Source of the DNA: Oceanotoga teriensis
GTDB lineage: Bacteria > Thermotogota > Thermotogae > Petrotogales > Petrotogaceae
NCBI RefSeq assembly: GCF_003148465.1
Contig: NZ_QGGI01000002.1
Span: 170,833-234,832, forward strand
Direction of reading: 5' to 3'
DNA: 64,000 nt
Each line of letters starts with the position of its first letter. Position 1 is the first letter of the stretch. The notes below the pieces were generated by a model, which saw only the letters and a list, made by a program, of their open reading frames with translations, had not been told where the DNA came from and did no database searches. Below are positions 1-8,605 of this stretch, in pieces. Both the position numbers and the translations under genes were made by a program.

Positions 1-638
1 TGAATTTTATAAAAGAATTAAATAAAATATTAAAAAGTATAAATTGTGAACTCTTAGGTGGCGAAACAGCTGAATTGCCAGGAATGTATAAAAATGAAAC
101 AGTTGATATTTCAGGTTTCATAACTGGAATAGTAGAAGAAGATGAAATATTGAAAAAAGAAAATGTAAAAGAAAATGATATAATATTAGCTTTAAATTCA
201 AATGGCCCACATTCAAATGGATTTTCTCTTATAAGAAGCTTAATAGATTCTAAAAAACTTGATATAGATGAAGACTTAATAAATCCAACCAGATTATATG
301 TAAATGAAACTTTAGAATGTAAGAAATATTTAAAAGCCGCAGCTCATATTACTGGTGGAGGTATAGTAGAAAATCTTGAAAGAATAATACCAGAGAATCT
401 AACTGCAAACTTAAAATTAAATTGGGAAATTCCAAATATATTCAAAAAAATAAAAAATTCTGGTGTTGAACTTGAAGAAATGTTTAAAGTATTTAATATG
501 GGAATTGGAATGATATATATATTAGAAGAAAAAAATATTTCTAAAGTACAAGAAATATTGGAAAAATATAAAATATCTAATTTTATAATAGGAAAAATGG
601 AAAAATATATGAATAAAAAAGTTTTTTTGGAGATTTAA
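1..638 (+). CDS. purM: Phosphoribosylformylglycinamidine cyclo-ligase (AIR synthetase), 5'-truncated by the window edge
   Basis: The reading frame is open from base 3 back to the window edge, so only the C-terminal part, about 211 residues, is present. Just inside the edge it shows the family motif GGETAE-x-PGMY; further on come PHSNGFSLIRSL, the glycine-rich TGGGIVENL and FNMGIGM, which form the ATP-binding fold of the PurM/SelD/ThiL superfamily. The enzyme makes aminoimidazole ribonucleotide from FGAM with ATP in cytosolic purine synthesis. purN follows after 3 bases, so the two are one transcript. The ATG at 75 is internal and is not the start. Assignment is secure; the N-terminal half lies outside the window. 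Confidence 0.96.
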   Translation, partial: NFIKELNKILKSINCELLGGETAELPGMYKNETVDISGFITGIVEEDEILKKENVKENDIILALNSNGPHSNGFSLIRSLIDSKKLDIDEDLINPTRLYVNETLECKKYLKAAAHITGGGIVENLERIIPENLTANLKLNWEIPNIFKKIKNSGVELEEMFKVFNMGIGMIYILEEKNISKVQEILEKYKISNFIIGKMEKYMNKKVFLEI

Positions 639-641
639 AAA

Positions 642-1202
642 ATGAAAAAAATAATAATACTTGCATCTGGTAATGGAAGTAATTTTGAAAGTATATGTAA
701 AAAAATAGATAAAAATGTAAAAATAGAATGTCTTATAACAAATAATCCTATGGCTCAAGTTATACAAAAAGCAAAAAAATATCAAATAAAAACACATATA
801 ATAGACTCAAAAAGTATAAACAAAAATGAATATAAAGAACTATTAATAAAAACTTTAGAAAAATATTCAAGCATAGATTTAATAGTTTTAGCTGGATATA
901 TGAAAATTATAGAAAAAGAAATAATAGAAAAATATAAAAATAAAATAATAAATATTCATCCATCATTATTACCAGCTTTTAAAGGCATGAATGCAATACA
1001 AAAAGCTTATACTTATGGTGTGAAATATACAGGAATAACAATACATTATATAGATGAAAATATAGATGAAGGAACAATAATAGAACAAAAAGTGATAAAA
1101 ATAAATTATAAAGAAAATTTAGAATATCTCGAAAATAAAATACATGAAATAGAGCATGAAACATATACAAAAGTAATAGAAAAAATATTAAAAACAATGT
1201 AA
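642..1202 (+). CDS. purN: Phosphoribosylglycinamide formyltransferase (GAR transformylase)
   Basis: Transfers a formyl group from 10-formyl-THF to GAR in purine synthesis. The 186-residue length is normal for a stand-alone PurN. Visible hallmarks are the N-terminal beta strand with LASGNGSNFES (phosphate-binding loop), the catalytic triad residues Asn104 and His106 in NIHPSLLPAFKG, and Asp142 in the IDEGTII segment. It begins 3 bases after purM and is probably translationally coupled to it; the Shine-Dalgarno (GGAG) lies inside the end of purM. A hairpin shared with the convergent MATE gene follows the stop. No anomaly is visible. Confidence 0.97.
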   Translation: MKKIIILASGNGSNFESICKKIDKNVKIECLITNNPMAQVIQKAKKYQIKTHIIDSKSINKNEYKELLIKTLEKYSSIDLIVLAGYMKIIEKEIIEKYKNKIINIHPSLLPAFKGMNAIQKAYTYGVKYTGITIHYIDENIDEGTIIEQKVIKINYKENLEYLENKIHEIEHETYTKVIEKILKTM

Positions 1203-1262
1203 AAAAAGCCTCCAAGCAGATTTTGTATTATTTATTAATCACATATCTGTTATGGAGGTATA
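1203..1262 (-). terminator. Hairpin between convergent purN and MATE genes, best as minus-strand terminator
   Basis: CCTCCA at 1209-1214 pairs with TGGAGG at 1253-1258, and CAGAT pairs with ATCTG just inside, leaving a loop of about 23 bases. Read on the minus strand, the hairpin is followed directly by seven T residues, as expected for an intrinsic terminator of the MATE transcript. On the plus strand the trailing T run is weaker, so termination of purN here is possible but less certain. Confidence 0.6.
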
Positions 1263-1265
1263 TTT

Positions 1266-2627
1266 TTACTTAACTCTTTTTAATTTCCATTTTCCTTTAT
1301 TATAAAATGAAACACTTACAATTGTTTCCGCAAGATCAGCAAATAAAAATGAAGCCCATACCCAATTTATATCAAAATTTAAAATTTTTATAAATACAAT
1401 TAAAAAAGGTAATTGAACTCCCCATCTTGAAATCATACTGGAAATAAAAAATGGAATATTATAACCAGAACCTGAAAAAGCAGTTGCCAGTCCAAAACCA
1501 TAACCCAAAAATATTAGGCCAATAGACCCAAAAATTAAAAAATCAGAACCAAACTTAATAACTTCAATATTATCTGTAAAAAGAGATAATATATTTTGTG
1601 AAAAAAATAAAATAATTATTGTGAAAATCATCATAAAAGATATAGAAAGAAAAGCTGCCATCTTTGAAGAATCTTCAGCTCTTTTAACATCATTAGCTCC
1701 AAGTGATTGACCTATAATGGTTGAACTTCCCATAGAGAGACCTACTAAAGGCATAAATGCAAATCCGAAAATTCTACCAGCTATTCCATTTGCGGCAAGT
1801 GCATTATTTCCAAATACTGAGATAAAACCTAAAATAAAAGTATTAGATAAATTTCTTAGAAATATTTCAAAACCATTAGGTAGACCTATTGTCATCAAAG
1901 AAATATCCACATTCTTATTCAATTTTAAAAGACCTTTTAAAGACGGTTTTATACCTCTTTTACCAGAAAATAAAAAATAAAAACCTATAAAAAATGCAAT
2001 ACTCTGAGAAATTATAGTTGCAACGGCAGCACCGAAAACGCCCAAATTAAAACCAGGAATAGATAAAAATGGAGTCTTATCAAACATGAAAATTGGATCT
2101 AAAAAAATATTTAAAATACTGACAAATATCATTATAAACATTGGAGTTTTTGGATCACCTATACATCTTAAAGCAGTGTTAACAGAATAAGAAGAAAACA
2201 TAATAGGTAAAAAGAAAAGTCTTATATATCCATATTCAAGTCCCATGTTAACCGTTTCTATATCTGTAAAAAGATACATTATAGGTTTTAAAAAAATGGA
2301 TAGAATAATAGCAGCGATTAAAGCCATCAAGAATTTAAAAGTTATAGTTTGCTCTATTGCTATATTAGTTGATTTTATATCTTTTCTTCCAAAAGCTTGA
2401 GAAATTAAAGAAATTGAAGAAGAACCTATTATTTCATTTAAAGACTCAACAACCCAAAAAATCGTTGTAAATATAGTTATTCCTGCGATAGCTTGAGATG
2501 ATATTTTTCCTATCCAATATAAATCAACAAGGTCATATATCATTTGAGCACTGAATCCTATCATAGTTGGAATAGCCATTAAAAAGATATTTTTAAAAAT
2601 ACTCCCCTTAGTTAAATCTTTTGACAT
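1266..2627 (-). CDS. MATE family multidrug/toxin efflux transporter
   Basis: A polytopic inner-membrane protein of about 453 residues with roughly 12 hydrophobic segments in two similar halves, typical of MATE cation-coupled efflux pumps. N-terminal landmarks are KGSIFKNIFLMAIPTMIGFSA and the DLYWIG segment; the second half begins around GLPNGFEIFLRN. I place the start at the ATG at 2627, not at the in-frame TTG 12 bases upstream, because that TTG lies inside the GGAGG ribosome-binding site. It is last in a three-gene run with a lipoprotein and a small membrane protein, divergent from a MarR regulator. The substrate cannot be read from the sequence. Confidence 0.93.
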   Translation of the reverse strand: MSKDLTKGSIFKNIFLMAIPTMIGFSAQMIYDLVDLYWIGKISSQAIAGITIFTTIFWVVESLNEIIGSSSISLISQAFGRKDIKSTNIAIEQTITFKFLMALIAAIILSIFLKPIMYLFTDIETVNMGLEYGYIRLFFLPIMFSSYSVNTALRCIGDPKTPMFIMIFVSILNIFLDPIFMFDKTPFLSIPGFNLGVFGAAVATIISQSIAFFIGFYFLFSGKRGIKPSLKGLLKLNKNVDISLMTIGLPNGFEIFLRNLSNTFILGFISVFGNNALAANGIAGRIFGFAFMPLVGLSMGSSTIIGQSLGANDVKRAEDSSKMAAFLSISFMMIFTIIILFFSQNILSLFTDNIEVIKFGSDFLIFGSIGLIFLGYGFGLATAFSGSGYNIPFFISSMISRWGVQLPFLIVFIKILNFDINWVWASFLFADLAETIVSVSFYNKGKWKLKRVK

Positions 2628-2642
2628 ATATTCCTCCAAATA

Positions 2643-3089
2643 TTACCAAGCTTCTATTTGATCATCTACTATATCATCATTGAATCTTGGAATAAAAATT
2701 CTATTAGATCTTTCATTACCAAAAAAATCTTTTTCTATACTGTTAAAAGTTCCCAAGTTATATTTATATTTAATTTCTTTATTGGGAACAACTTTAACTT
2801 TTAAAGAATAAGAATCATCAGAATTTTTTGTCATTCTATAATTTTCATCTCCTGGGAACCAATTATTAAAATTTCCCATTATATATATATCATCGTTTTC
2901 GTTTGTTTCAGATGGTATAGAAGAAATTACAAAAGTAATATAAAAAAAGTTATTTTCATCAATGATATAATCATTCCCTTTTGAAGAATCAATCGAATTA
3001 ACTTCATTTACTTCAGAAGTTTGAATAGAACATGAAACTAATATCATCGAAAAAGATATTAAAAAAGCAAAAAATAAAAATTTTTTCAT
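2643..3089 (-). CDS. Lipoprotein with a CBM20/CBM48-like (E-set) carbohydrate-binding domain
   Basis: A 148-residue exported lipoprotein: charged MKK start, hydrophobic core, then a lipobox LVSC with the lipidated Cys at about residue 20. Residues about 50-148 look like a starch- or glycogen-binding E-set domain: YIMGNFNNWFPG near the start, then KYKYNLGTFNSIEKDFFG, which resembles the CBM20-type Y-K-x-x-x-G-x-W-x-x-x-E-K segment, and an NR turn. There is no catalytic domain. A strong GGAGG precedes the ATG. Its place between a membrane protein and a MATE pump gives no clear job; a free-standing glucan-binding lipoprotein is my inference. Confidence 0.75.
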   Translation of the reverse strand: MKKFLFFAFLISFSMILVSCSIQTSEVNEVNSIDSSKGNDYIIDENNFFYITFVISSIPSETNENDDIYIMGNFNNWFPGDENYRMTKNSDDSYSLKVKVVPNKEIKYKYNLGTFNSIEKDFFGNERSNRIFIPRFNDDIVDDQIEAW

Positions 3090-3107
3090 AAAAACACCTC
3101 CAAATTT

Positions 3108-3593
3108 TTAGTTATTATTATCATAATTTTTTTTCCAAAGAAAATATGAAAAATTAAAAATTCTTTTATAAGAAAAATGAAGAATCAGATAAAATGTTAA
3201 TCCTATTAAAAACCAGAGATTAGCCATTAATTCATAAATACGACCATCCACTACAAAAAATACTTTATATAAAAATAAAGAACCTAATTCGATTAAAGAA
3301 AAACAAATAATTTGAAATATAGCTCTTTTCTCTATTACTGATACTGTCGCTGGTAAAAGTATTAAACCGTAAAAAATCCATCCAAAAGGATCATTCAAAA
3401 ACAATATTATTACAAAAGTAGATATAATAGACATATAAAAATATCTTTTACCTGCCATTTTAAATATAAAATAAAGAGGAATTACAGCAAGAAAAGAAAA
3501 AGCCATTCCTAAAAAAGGTATGAACATTTGACTTGAAAATAATAGAACACTTATAACTGAAAATATTGCAGAAACCGTTATGTTTTTTGTCAT
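3108..3593 (-). CDS. Small polytopic membrane protein of unknown function
   Basis: I chose the ATG at 3593, which has GGAGG seven bases upstream; the open frame runs further upstream but that part overlaps the regulatory region. The product is about 161 residues with five or six hydrophobic segments and a basic C-terminus (KKNYDNNN). The Phe/Ile-rich helices with an early P-F-L-G-M turn recall DUF2232/YybS-like or ECF-transporter S-component proteins, but I see no diagnostic motif for either. It heads the minus-strand run with the CBM lipoprotein and MATE transporter and shares its promoter region with marR. Confidence 0.6.
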   Translation of the reverse strand: MTKNITVSAIFSVISVLLFSSQMFIPFLGMAFSFLAVIPLYFIFKMAGKRYFYMSIISTFVIILFLNDPFGWIFYGLILLPATVSVIEKRAIFQIICFSLIELGSLFLYKVFFVVDGRIYELMANLWFLIGLTFYLILHFSYKRIFNFSYFLWKKNYDNNN

Positions 3594-3621
3594 TATGAAC
3601 CTCCAAATAAAATATGGTAAA

Positions 3622-3648
3622 ATGTTATCATGTATAATTATATAACAT
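3622..3648. promoter_or_regulatory. Inverted repeat between divergent marR and membrane-protein genes; candidate MarR operator
   Basis: A 27-bp element has perfect 7-base arms, ATGTTAT at 3622-3628 and ATAACAT at 3642-3648, around an AT-rich centre holding TATAAT-like sequence. It sits 21 bases upstream of the chosen marR start and 29 bases from the divergent gene's start, where the two promoters should overlap. MarR proteins usually bind such palindromes and autoregulate, so this is a good candidate operator for both operons. Binding is inferred. Confidence 0.5.
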
Positions 3649-3668
3649 AAATGAGGAGGATTATAAAA

Positions 3669-4109
3669 TTGAAAGAAAATTCTGTGCAAATGGAAAAAAT
3701 TATGAGAGAAATAAACTTTAAAATAAAAATAGAAGGAAGAAAAGTATTAAAACAATTAGAACTATCAACAGCACAATTTGATGTTCTTCAAATACTTTAT
3801 TTTAAGGGAGATAAAAAATTAAGTGATATAAGTAAAAGTTTAGGAGTTACAAAATCAACAACAACTGGATTAATAAAAAGACTTGAAGCGTTAAATCTCA
3901 TAGAAAAAATACAATCATCAAAAGATAAAAGAATATATAATGTAAAAATAACAACAAAGGGGAAAAAAATAATAGATGAAGTTATAATACGCAGAATAAG
4001 TTTAATGGAAAAAGTGATAGAAAAAATGGGAAAAGATGAGACTTTTATAGAAAAATTGATAAAGCTAAAAAATACACTAAATGAGGTGGTTGAAGGTGAT
4101 GAACTATAA
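3669..4109 (+). CDS. MarR family transcriptional regulator
   Basis: About 146 residues with the MarR winged helix: the region KVLKQLELSTAQFDVLQ leads into the recognition helix LSDISKSLGVTKSTTTGLIKRL, followed by the wing DKRIYNVKITTKGK. I start it at the TTG at 3669, nine bases after GAGGAGG, because the upstream in-frame ATG at 3651 is part of the ribosome-binding site. The 3' end overlaps the next gene by 11 bases. It probably controls the divergent membrane-protein/MATE run and the downstream envelope operon through the palindrome at 3622-3648. The ligand is unknown. Confidence 0.92.
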   Translation: MKENSVQMEKIMREINFKIKIEGRKVLKQLELSTAQFDVLQILYFKGDKKLSDISKSLGVTKSTTTGLIKRLEALNLIEKIQSSKDKRIYNVKITTKGKKIIDEVIIRRISLMEKVIEKMGKDETFIEKLIKLKNTLNEVVEGDEL

Positions 4110-5748
4110 GAAGTCTGTTTTAAGTATATTTTATTTGATGATTTTAACTCTTTTTTCATTTTCGGCAAATATAGTAATTCAGGGATTAAAAGGGACAGAC
4201 ATCTTTATAAATGATGTATATAATACTACAATACAATCAGAACAAACAATAATAGAAATACCAGAAGGAAACTATAATATAAAACTAAAAAAATCTGGTT
4301 TTACTGATTATGAAAAAAATATACAATTACAACAAAATTCATATGAAAATTTAATTGCTCAACAAATACCACTTACAAGAATAGAATTTAATTTGAATAT
4401 TCCTCAATTTACAGTTGAATATGAGTATCAGCAAACAAAAATTAATTATGAATTAAAAAACAAAGATTATATAGATATTCCTTACACTGTAAAATCTATA
4501 AAAATAATGGCGAATGAATACAATACTCTTGAAGTAAATTTAAATTCAAAACCATTTTTAAAAACGACAATAACGGATGAATTGTTAAAAATGGGATATA
4601 TAAAAATCAATACAACTCCAGAGAAATCAAAAGTTTATTATAAAAATGAATATATTGGAGAAACACCTATTATAATAGAAAAAGAAAAAATAGAAGATAT
4701 ATATATAGAGAAAGAAGGTTATATAAGAGAAAAAATAGAAAATTATTCAAATCAAGGAGAAATGACTATAAATTTAAACAAAGGAATAAATTTAAGTATA
4801 GGAAGTAATCCAATTGAAACTGCAGTTTATATAGATGGTGAATATAAAGGGAATACTCCATATTCATCTATGTTGAAAAAAGGAAAATATACAATAACCC
4901 TTTCAAAATTTGGGTATAAAACAAAACAAATGTATATAAATCTTGAAAAAGAGGAAGATTATAATTCTTATTATATTACATTGGAAAGTATGTTCAATGA
5001 AATAAATATAATAAATGCTAAAGAATATGAAATAAATATAGATGGTGTTTATTTTGGAAATGGAATAAATAAAATATATATAGATGATTCTAAGCATTCA
5101 TTCAGAGCTTTAAATAAAGATAAAAATATAAATACAGTAATTGGTAAAAATATAAAGATGATAGACTTAAAAAGAACATCTTTCATAAATGTTGTAGGTT
5201 CAGAAAATGAATATATAAATATGTTAAATAAGTCTTTAAAATCACCATCATTTTTTAATTTAAATTTGATTTCAAATGAACAACCTGTAAGCATAAAAAC
5301 AATTTCAAATAATTATATAGTAAATGCAAAACCTGGAGAATCTTCTGATCTATTCACAAAAGAAGATAAAGCAATGTTGATAATAAGTTCTAATAATCCA
5401 AATACATCCTTTTATATAAATGGAGATTATGTAAATGCTCAAGATGCTATAAATAAAATTGTAAATCCTGGAACATACAATATAAAAGCTAATTTTGCAA
5501 ATATGAGTGAAATAATTAATGTTGATATAAAAGATAATGAAATAAAATATATAAACTTTAATTTTAAATATGATATACCTGTAAAAATAAAGTCCGATAC
5601 GGGTATAAAAGTAAATGACAAAAATTATACGAATATACCAGAATTATTTTATTTAAATATGGGGGCAAACAAAATAGAATACAAAAATGAAAAAATAATC
5701 ATTTTTATTTATGAACCTCAATATATAGACTTAACATCATTAAATTAA
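4099..5748 (+). CDS. Exported PEGA-domain protein
   Basis: The chosen ATG at 4099 gives a clean signal peptide (NYKKSVLSIFYLMILTLFSFSA) and has GAGGTGG nine bases upstream; the in-frame ATG at 4081 lies in that site. The mature protein has several PEGA-type beta repeats: IFINDVYNTT near residue 35, VYYKNEYIGETPI near 178 and VYIDGEYKGNTPY near 244, with weaker copies to the end. PEGA repeats are found in surface and S-layer-linked proteins, and their exact role is not known. It sits between marR and an Omp-alpha-like gene, which suggests a periplasmic or envelope role. Confidence 0.85.
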   Translation: MNYKKSVLSIFYLMILTLFSFSANIVIQGLKGTDIFINDVYNTTIQSEQTIIEIPEGNYNIKLKKSGFTDYEKNIQLQQNSYENLIAQQIPLTRIEFNLNIPQFTVEYEYQQTKINYELKNKDYIDIPYTVKSIKIMANEYNTLEVNLNSKPFLKTTITDELLKMGYIKINTTPEKSKVYYKNEYIGETPIIIEKEKIEDIYIEKEGYIREKIENYSNQGEMTINLNKGINLSIGSNPIETAVYIDGEYKGNTPYSSMLKKGKYTITLSKFGYKTKQMYINLEKEEDYNSYYITLESMFNEINIINAKEYEINIDGVYFGNGINKIYIDDSKHSFRALNKDKNINTVIGKNIKMIDLKRTSFINVVGSENEYINMLNKSLKSPSFFNLNLISNEQPVSIKTISNNYIVNAKPGESSDLFTKEDKAMLIISSNNPNTSFYINGDYVNAQDAINKIVNPGTYNIKANFANMSEIINVDIKDNEIKYINFNFKYDIPVKIKSDTGIKVNDKNYTNIPELFYLNMGANKIEYKNEKIIIFIYEPQYIDLTSLN

Positions 5749-5761
5749 TTGGAGGTAAAAA

Positions 5762-7813
5762 ATGAAAAAAATAATAGTATTTTTATTTATGATAGTGATA
5801 AGTTCTTTCGTATTTTCTCAAACAAATATAAAAGATTTAAAACCTTCATCACCATCTTATCCACATGTTATAAGAATGATAGAAAATGGAATAATGACAC
5901 TTGATAATCAAGGAAGGTTTAATGGTTCAGAAACAATGCCCAAATATGATATAGCTGTTTTTGGATCAAAAATTTTAGATTATTTAGAAGGAATATATGG
6001 AAATAAAATTGTAGACTTTGAAAATAGAATAGCTTATATAGAACAAGCTAAACCTATAGAAAGAATAGAAAATCTTGAAAGTATGGTAAATACTTTTGAT
6101 CTTAGAATAGAAAATTATGATCAAGATGTAAAATTACTTACGAAACAAGTAAGTGACATATTGAAAGTCATAACCCCAGGGGAAAACCTTGAAGCAGATA
6201 ATGTTATATATAAAAATATCGTTGAAAATACAAATAAAGTTGCCGAAAAAGCTGCAAAAGAAGAATTACAGAAAATAAGTGAAGAAACATTAGTTCAAAT
6301 GACGGAATTTAATAAAAAAATGGAAAATTTTGAAAAACAAGTACAACTTTTGAACCAAAAGTATGATAAAAATACAGAATATTTAAATACTTTAATAATG
6401 TCTAATGAACAAAAAAGTAGAGAAGAGTTAAAAAACTATGTAGATATGAAATTTAATAATGAAATAGATGCTTTAAAAACAACTTTAAGAAACATTGCAA
6501 ACTCTGAAATCGGTTATTACAGTACAACATTAGAATCAACTCTTATGAAAATGGATTCAAGAATAGTAAATATAGAAAATAGTATTAAAGATATAAATAC
6601 ATTAAACTTAAATTCATATGATTCAAAATTAAATGATATAGAAGCAAAATTAAAAGCATATGAAAATAAAATAATAGATTCAACATTAGATGATAAAGAT
6701 CCTTCATCACAATTAATAAAAGCTGAAATAGAATCTTTAAAAATAGACTTAAATAAAATTCAAAATGAGATCAAAGGCATACAAGACTCAAATAAATACA
6801 ATAAATCATATATAGAATCTTTTGATCAAAGAGAAAAATACTATATAAACTTATTAAATCAAACAAATGAAAAATTTGATAATCTTTCATCAGAACTTAT
6901 TTTTCAAGGAAAAAAAATAGATAGTTTAATGTTTCAAATATCAAAAAATGATATAAACAAATCTGAAGAAAATACTTATGATCCACAAATGCAAAATTTA
7001 ACCCAAAGAATATCAAGCCTTGAAAGATTCATGAGCATATATTCAGATCAAATAGGACAAATAGATATATATTCAAAAGGATTCGAAGATTTAGAAAATA
7101 AAGTACAGAAAAATTCAGATATAATTCAAAAAATAAATTCAGAAGATAAAAAATATAAAGAAGATTATGAACAACTCAATAGCAAAATAAACTCTATAAC
7201 CAATCTAATAAATGTTACGAATGAAGATATAACAAAATTAGGAGATATAAAACTAATAGGAACAAGAATAGGAAGTATAGAACAAAAATATGAAATTATA
7301 AATGAAAATTCTTTCAACAATAAAAACAATATACAAGATTTAAATTATAGATTATCAAACCTTGAGAAATCTATAAGTAACTTTGATATAAATAAAGAAC
7401 AAATAAACAAACTCAATGAAAGTTATGAAGAATTAATAAAAAAATATTATAATTTATTAGAAGAAATAGATTCACAAACAAATTTAAAAACTGCATTAGA
7501 TGATGTGAAATTAGAATTAAGAAATGAAATATCATCAGAATTTATAGCCAGAGATTCAAGAATAGAGAGAATCGAAAGGGATATAACTTCAATACAAGAA
7601 AAAGAATATAACAACTCTTCTGATGAAAATATAAACTATGTTGGAGAAACACTCGCAAAACAAAATACACAAGAAATCGAAAAATTACAGAAGAAAATCG
7701 AAGAATTAGAAAAACCAAACACATTTAATTTATGGTCTACTGTTACAACTGGAATAGTTGGTGTTGCTGTTGGAGCAGCTATAACTTGGTTTATCTTATC
7801 TTCGGGACTTTAA
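5762..7813 (+). CDS. Omp-alpha-like outer-envelope spacer protein: SLH head, long coiled-coil rod, C-terminal membrane anchor
   Basis: 683 residues. A signal peptide (MKKIIVFLFMIVISSFVFS) is followed by one S-layer-homology domain at about residues 20-75 (KDLKPSSPSYPHVIRMIENGI ... GRFNGSETM). About 580 residues of heptad-rich, Lys/Glu/Asn/Ile-rich sequence then form a long predicted coiled coil. The last 22 residues (VTTGIVGVAVGAAITWFIL) are a hydrophobic anchor. This is the architecture of Thermotoga Omp-alpha, which spans the periplasm between peptidoglycan (SLH end) and outer membrane or toga (C-terminal end). The rod here is much longer than in the classic protein. Function by homology of layout only. 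Confidence 0.85.
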   Translation: MKKIIVFLFMIVISSFVFSQTNIKDLKPSSPSYPHVIRMIENGIMTLDNQGRFNGSETMPKYDIAVFGSKILDYLEGIYGNKIVDFENRIAYIEQAKPIERIENLESMVNTFDLRIENYDQDVKLLTKQVSDILKVITPGENLEADNVIYKNIVENTNKVAEKAAKEELQKISEETLVQMTEFNKKMENFEKQVQLLNQKYDKNTEYLNTLIMSNEQKSREELKNYVDMKFNNEIDALKTTLRNIANSEIGYYSTTLESTLMKMDSRIVNIENSIKDINTLNLNSYDSKLNDIEAKLKAYENKIIDSTLDDKDPSSQLIKAEIESLKIDLNKIQNEIKGIQDSNKYNKSYIESFDQREKYYINLLNQTNEKFDNLSSELIFQGKKIDSLMFQISKNDINKSEENTYDPQMQNLTQRISSLERFMSIYSDQIGQIDIYSKGFEDLENKVQKNSDIIQKINSEDKKYKEDYEQLNSKINSITNLINVTNEDITKLGDIKLIGTRIGSIEQKYEIINENSFNNKNNIQDLNYRLSNLEKSISNFDINKEQINKLNESYEELIKKYYNLLEEIDSQTNLKTALDDVKLELRNEISSEFIARDSRIERIERDITSIQEKEYNNSSDENINYVGETLAKQNTQEIEKLQKKIEELEKPNTFNLWSTVTTGIVGVAVGAAITWFILSSGL

Positions 7814-7822
7814 GGAGAAAAT

Positions 7823-8605
7823 ATGAAGTATGGATTAGCTTTGGGAAGCGGTGGAATAAGAGGATTAGCCCACGTAGCCTTAATAAACTTATTAAAAGAA
7901 AAGAGAAATCAAAAAATAGATATTATATCAGGATGCAGTGCAGGGGCCGTAATAGGGGCCCTTTTTGCCTTGGATCCAGAATTGGATCTTTATAATAAAG
8001 TTGAACAAGTTTTAAAAAATAATTTGTCCGAATTAAATAAAATAACAAAATCATTGAATTCTAAAATAAATATGTTCACTAAAATAATATCTACAACTGG
8101 AATAAATACCAATGATATAATATATAATTCATTAAAAGAAATCTTTCATAATAAAAAATTTTCTGATTGTAAAATACCTTTTTATGCAATAACATTTGAT
8201 TTAGAAACTGGTGAAGAAATAATAATAAATGAAGGTTTTATAATAGATGCAGTCATGGCTTCTGCAAATGTTCCTGCTGCTTTTTATCCATTAAGAATAG
8301 GTGGTATGCTCTTAGTAGATGGAGGATCTATAACTCCTGTTCCTGCAAATGTTTTAAAAGAAGAAGGAGCAGACTATATAATATCTTGTGATATATCTCA
8401 ACCAGATTTCAAAGAAGAATATGATAATGGAATAGAATATATAAATACAGTTGATGAATTCAAAATAGAATTAATAAATCAAAGGGAAAAAGCTATAAGT
8501 GATGAATATTATATATTTGATGAACAATTGAGTTGGGAACAGTTTACACAATACGATTATGTATATAAAAAAGCTTATGAAAAATTTGGAAGTGAAATAT
8601 TATGA
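7823..8605 (+). CDS. Patatin-like phospholipase
   Basis: 260 residues with all patatin signatures: the oxyanion loop GSGGIRG at residues 8-14, the nucleophile elbow G-C-S-A-G with Ser39, and the catalytic Asp166 in V-D-G-G. The family hydrolyses acyl esters of phospholipids with a Ser-Asp dyad. No signal peptide is visible, so it is probably cytoplasmic or at the inner face of the inner membrane. GGAG precedes the start. The gene ends in a 4-base ATGA overlap with a dead paralogue, so the two proteins are likely made together and may form a pair. Confidence 0.93.
   Translation: MKYGLALGSGGIRGLAHVALINLLKEKRNQKIDIISGCSAGAVIGALFALDPELDLYNKVEQVLKNNLSELNKITKSLNSKINMFTKIISTTGINTNDIIYNSLKEIFHNKKFSDCKIPFYAITFDLETGEEIIINEGFIIDAVMASANVPAAFYPLRIGGMLLVDGGSITPVPANVLKEEGADYIISCDISQPDFKEEYDNGIEYINTVDEFKIELINQREKAISDEYYIFDEQLSWEQFTQYDYVYKKAYEKFGSEIL

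Noticed and set aside
1203..1262. Structured RNA or riboswitch between purN and the MATE gene
   Set aside because: The hairpin is downstream of both convergent genes and has a T run on the minus strand, so a terminator explains it fully.
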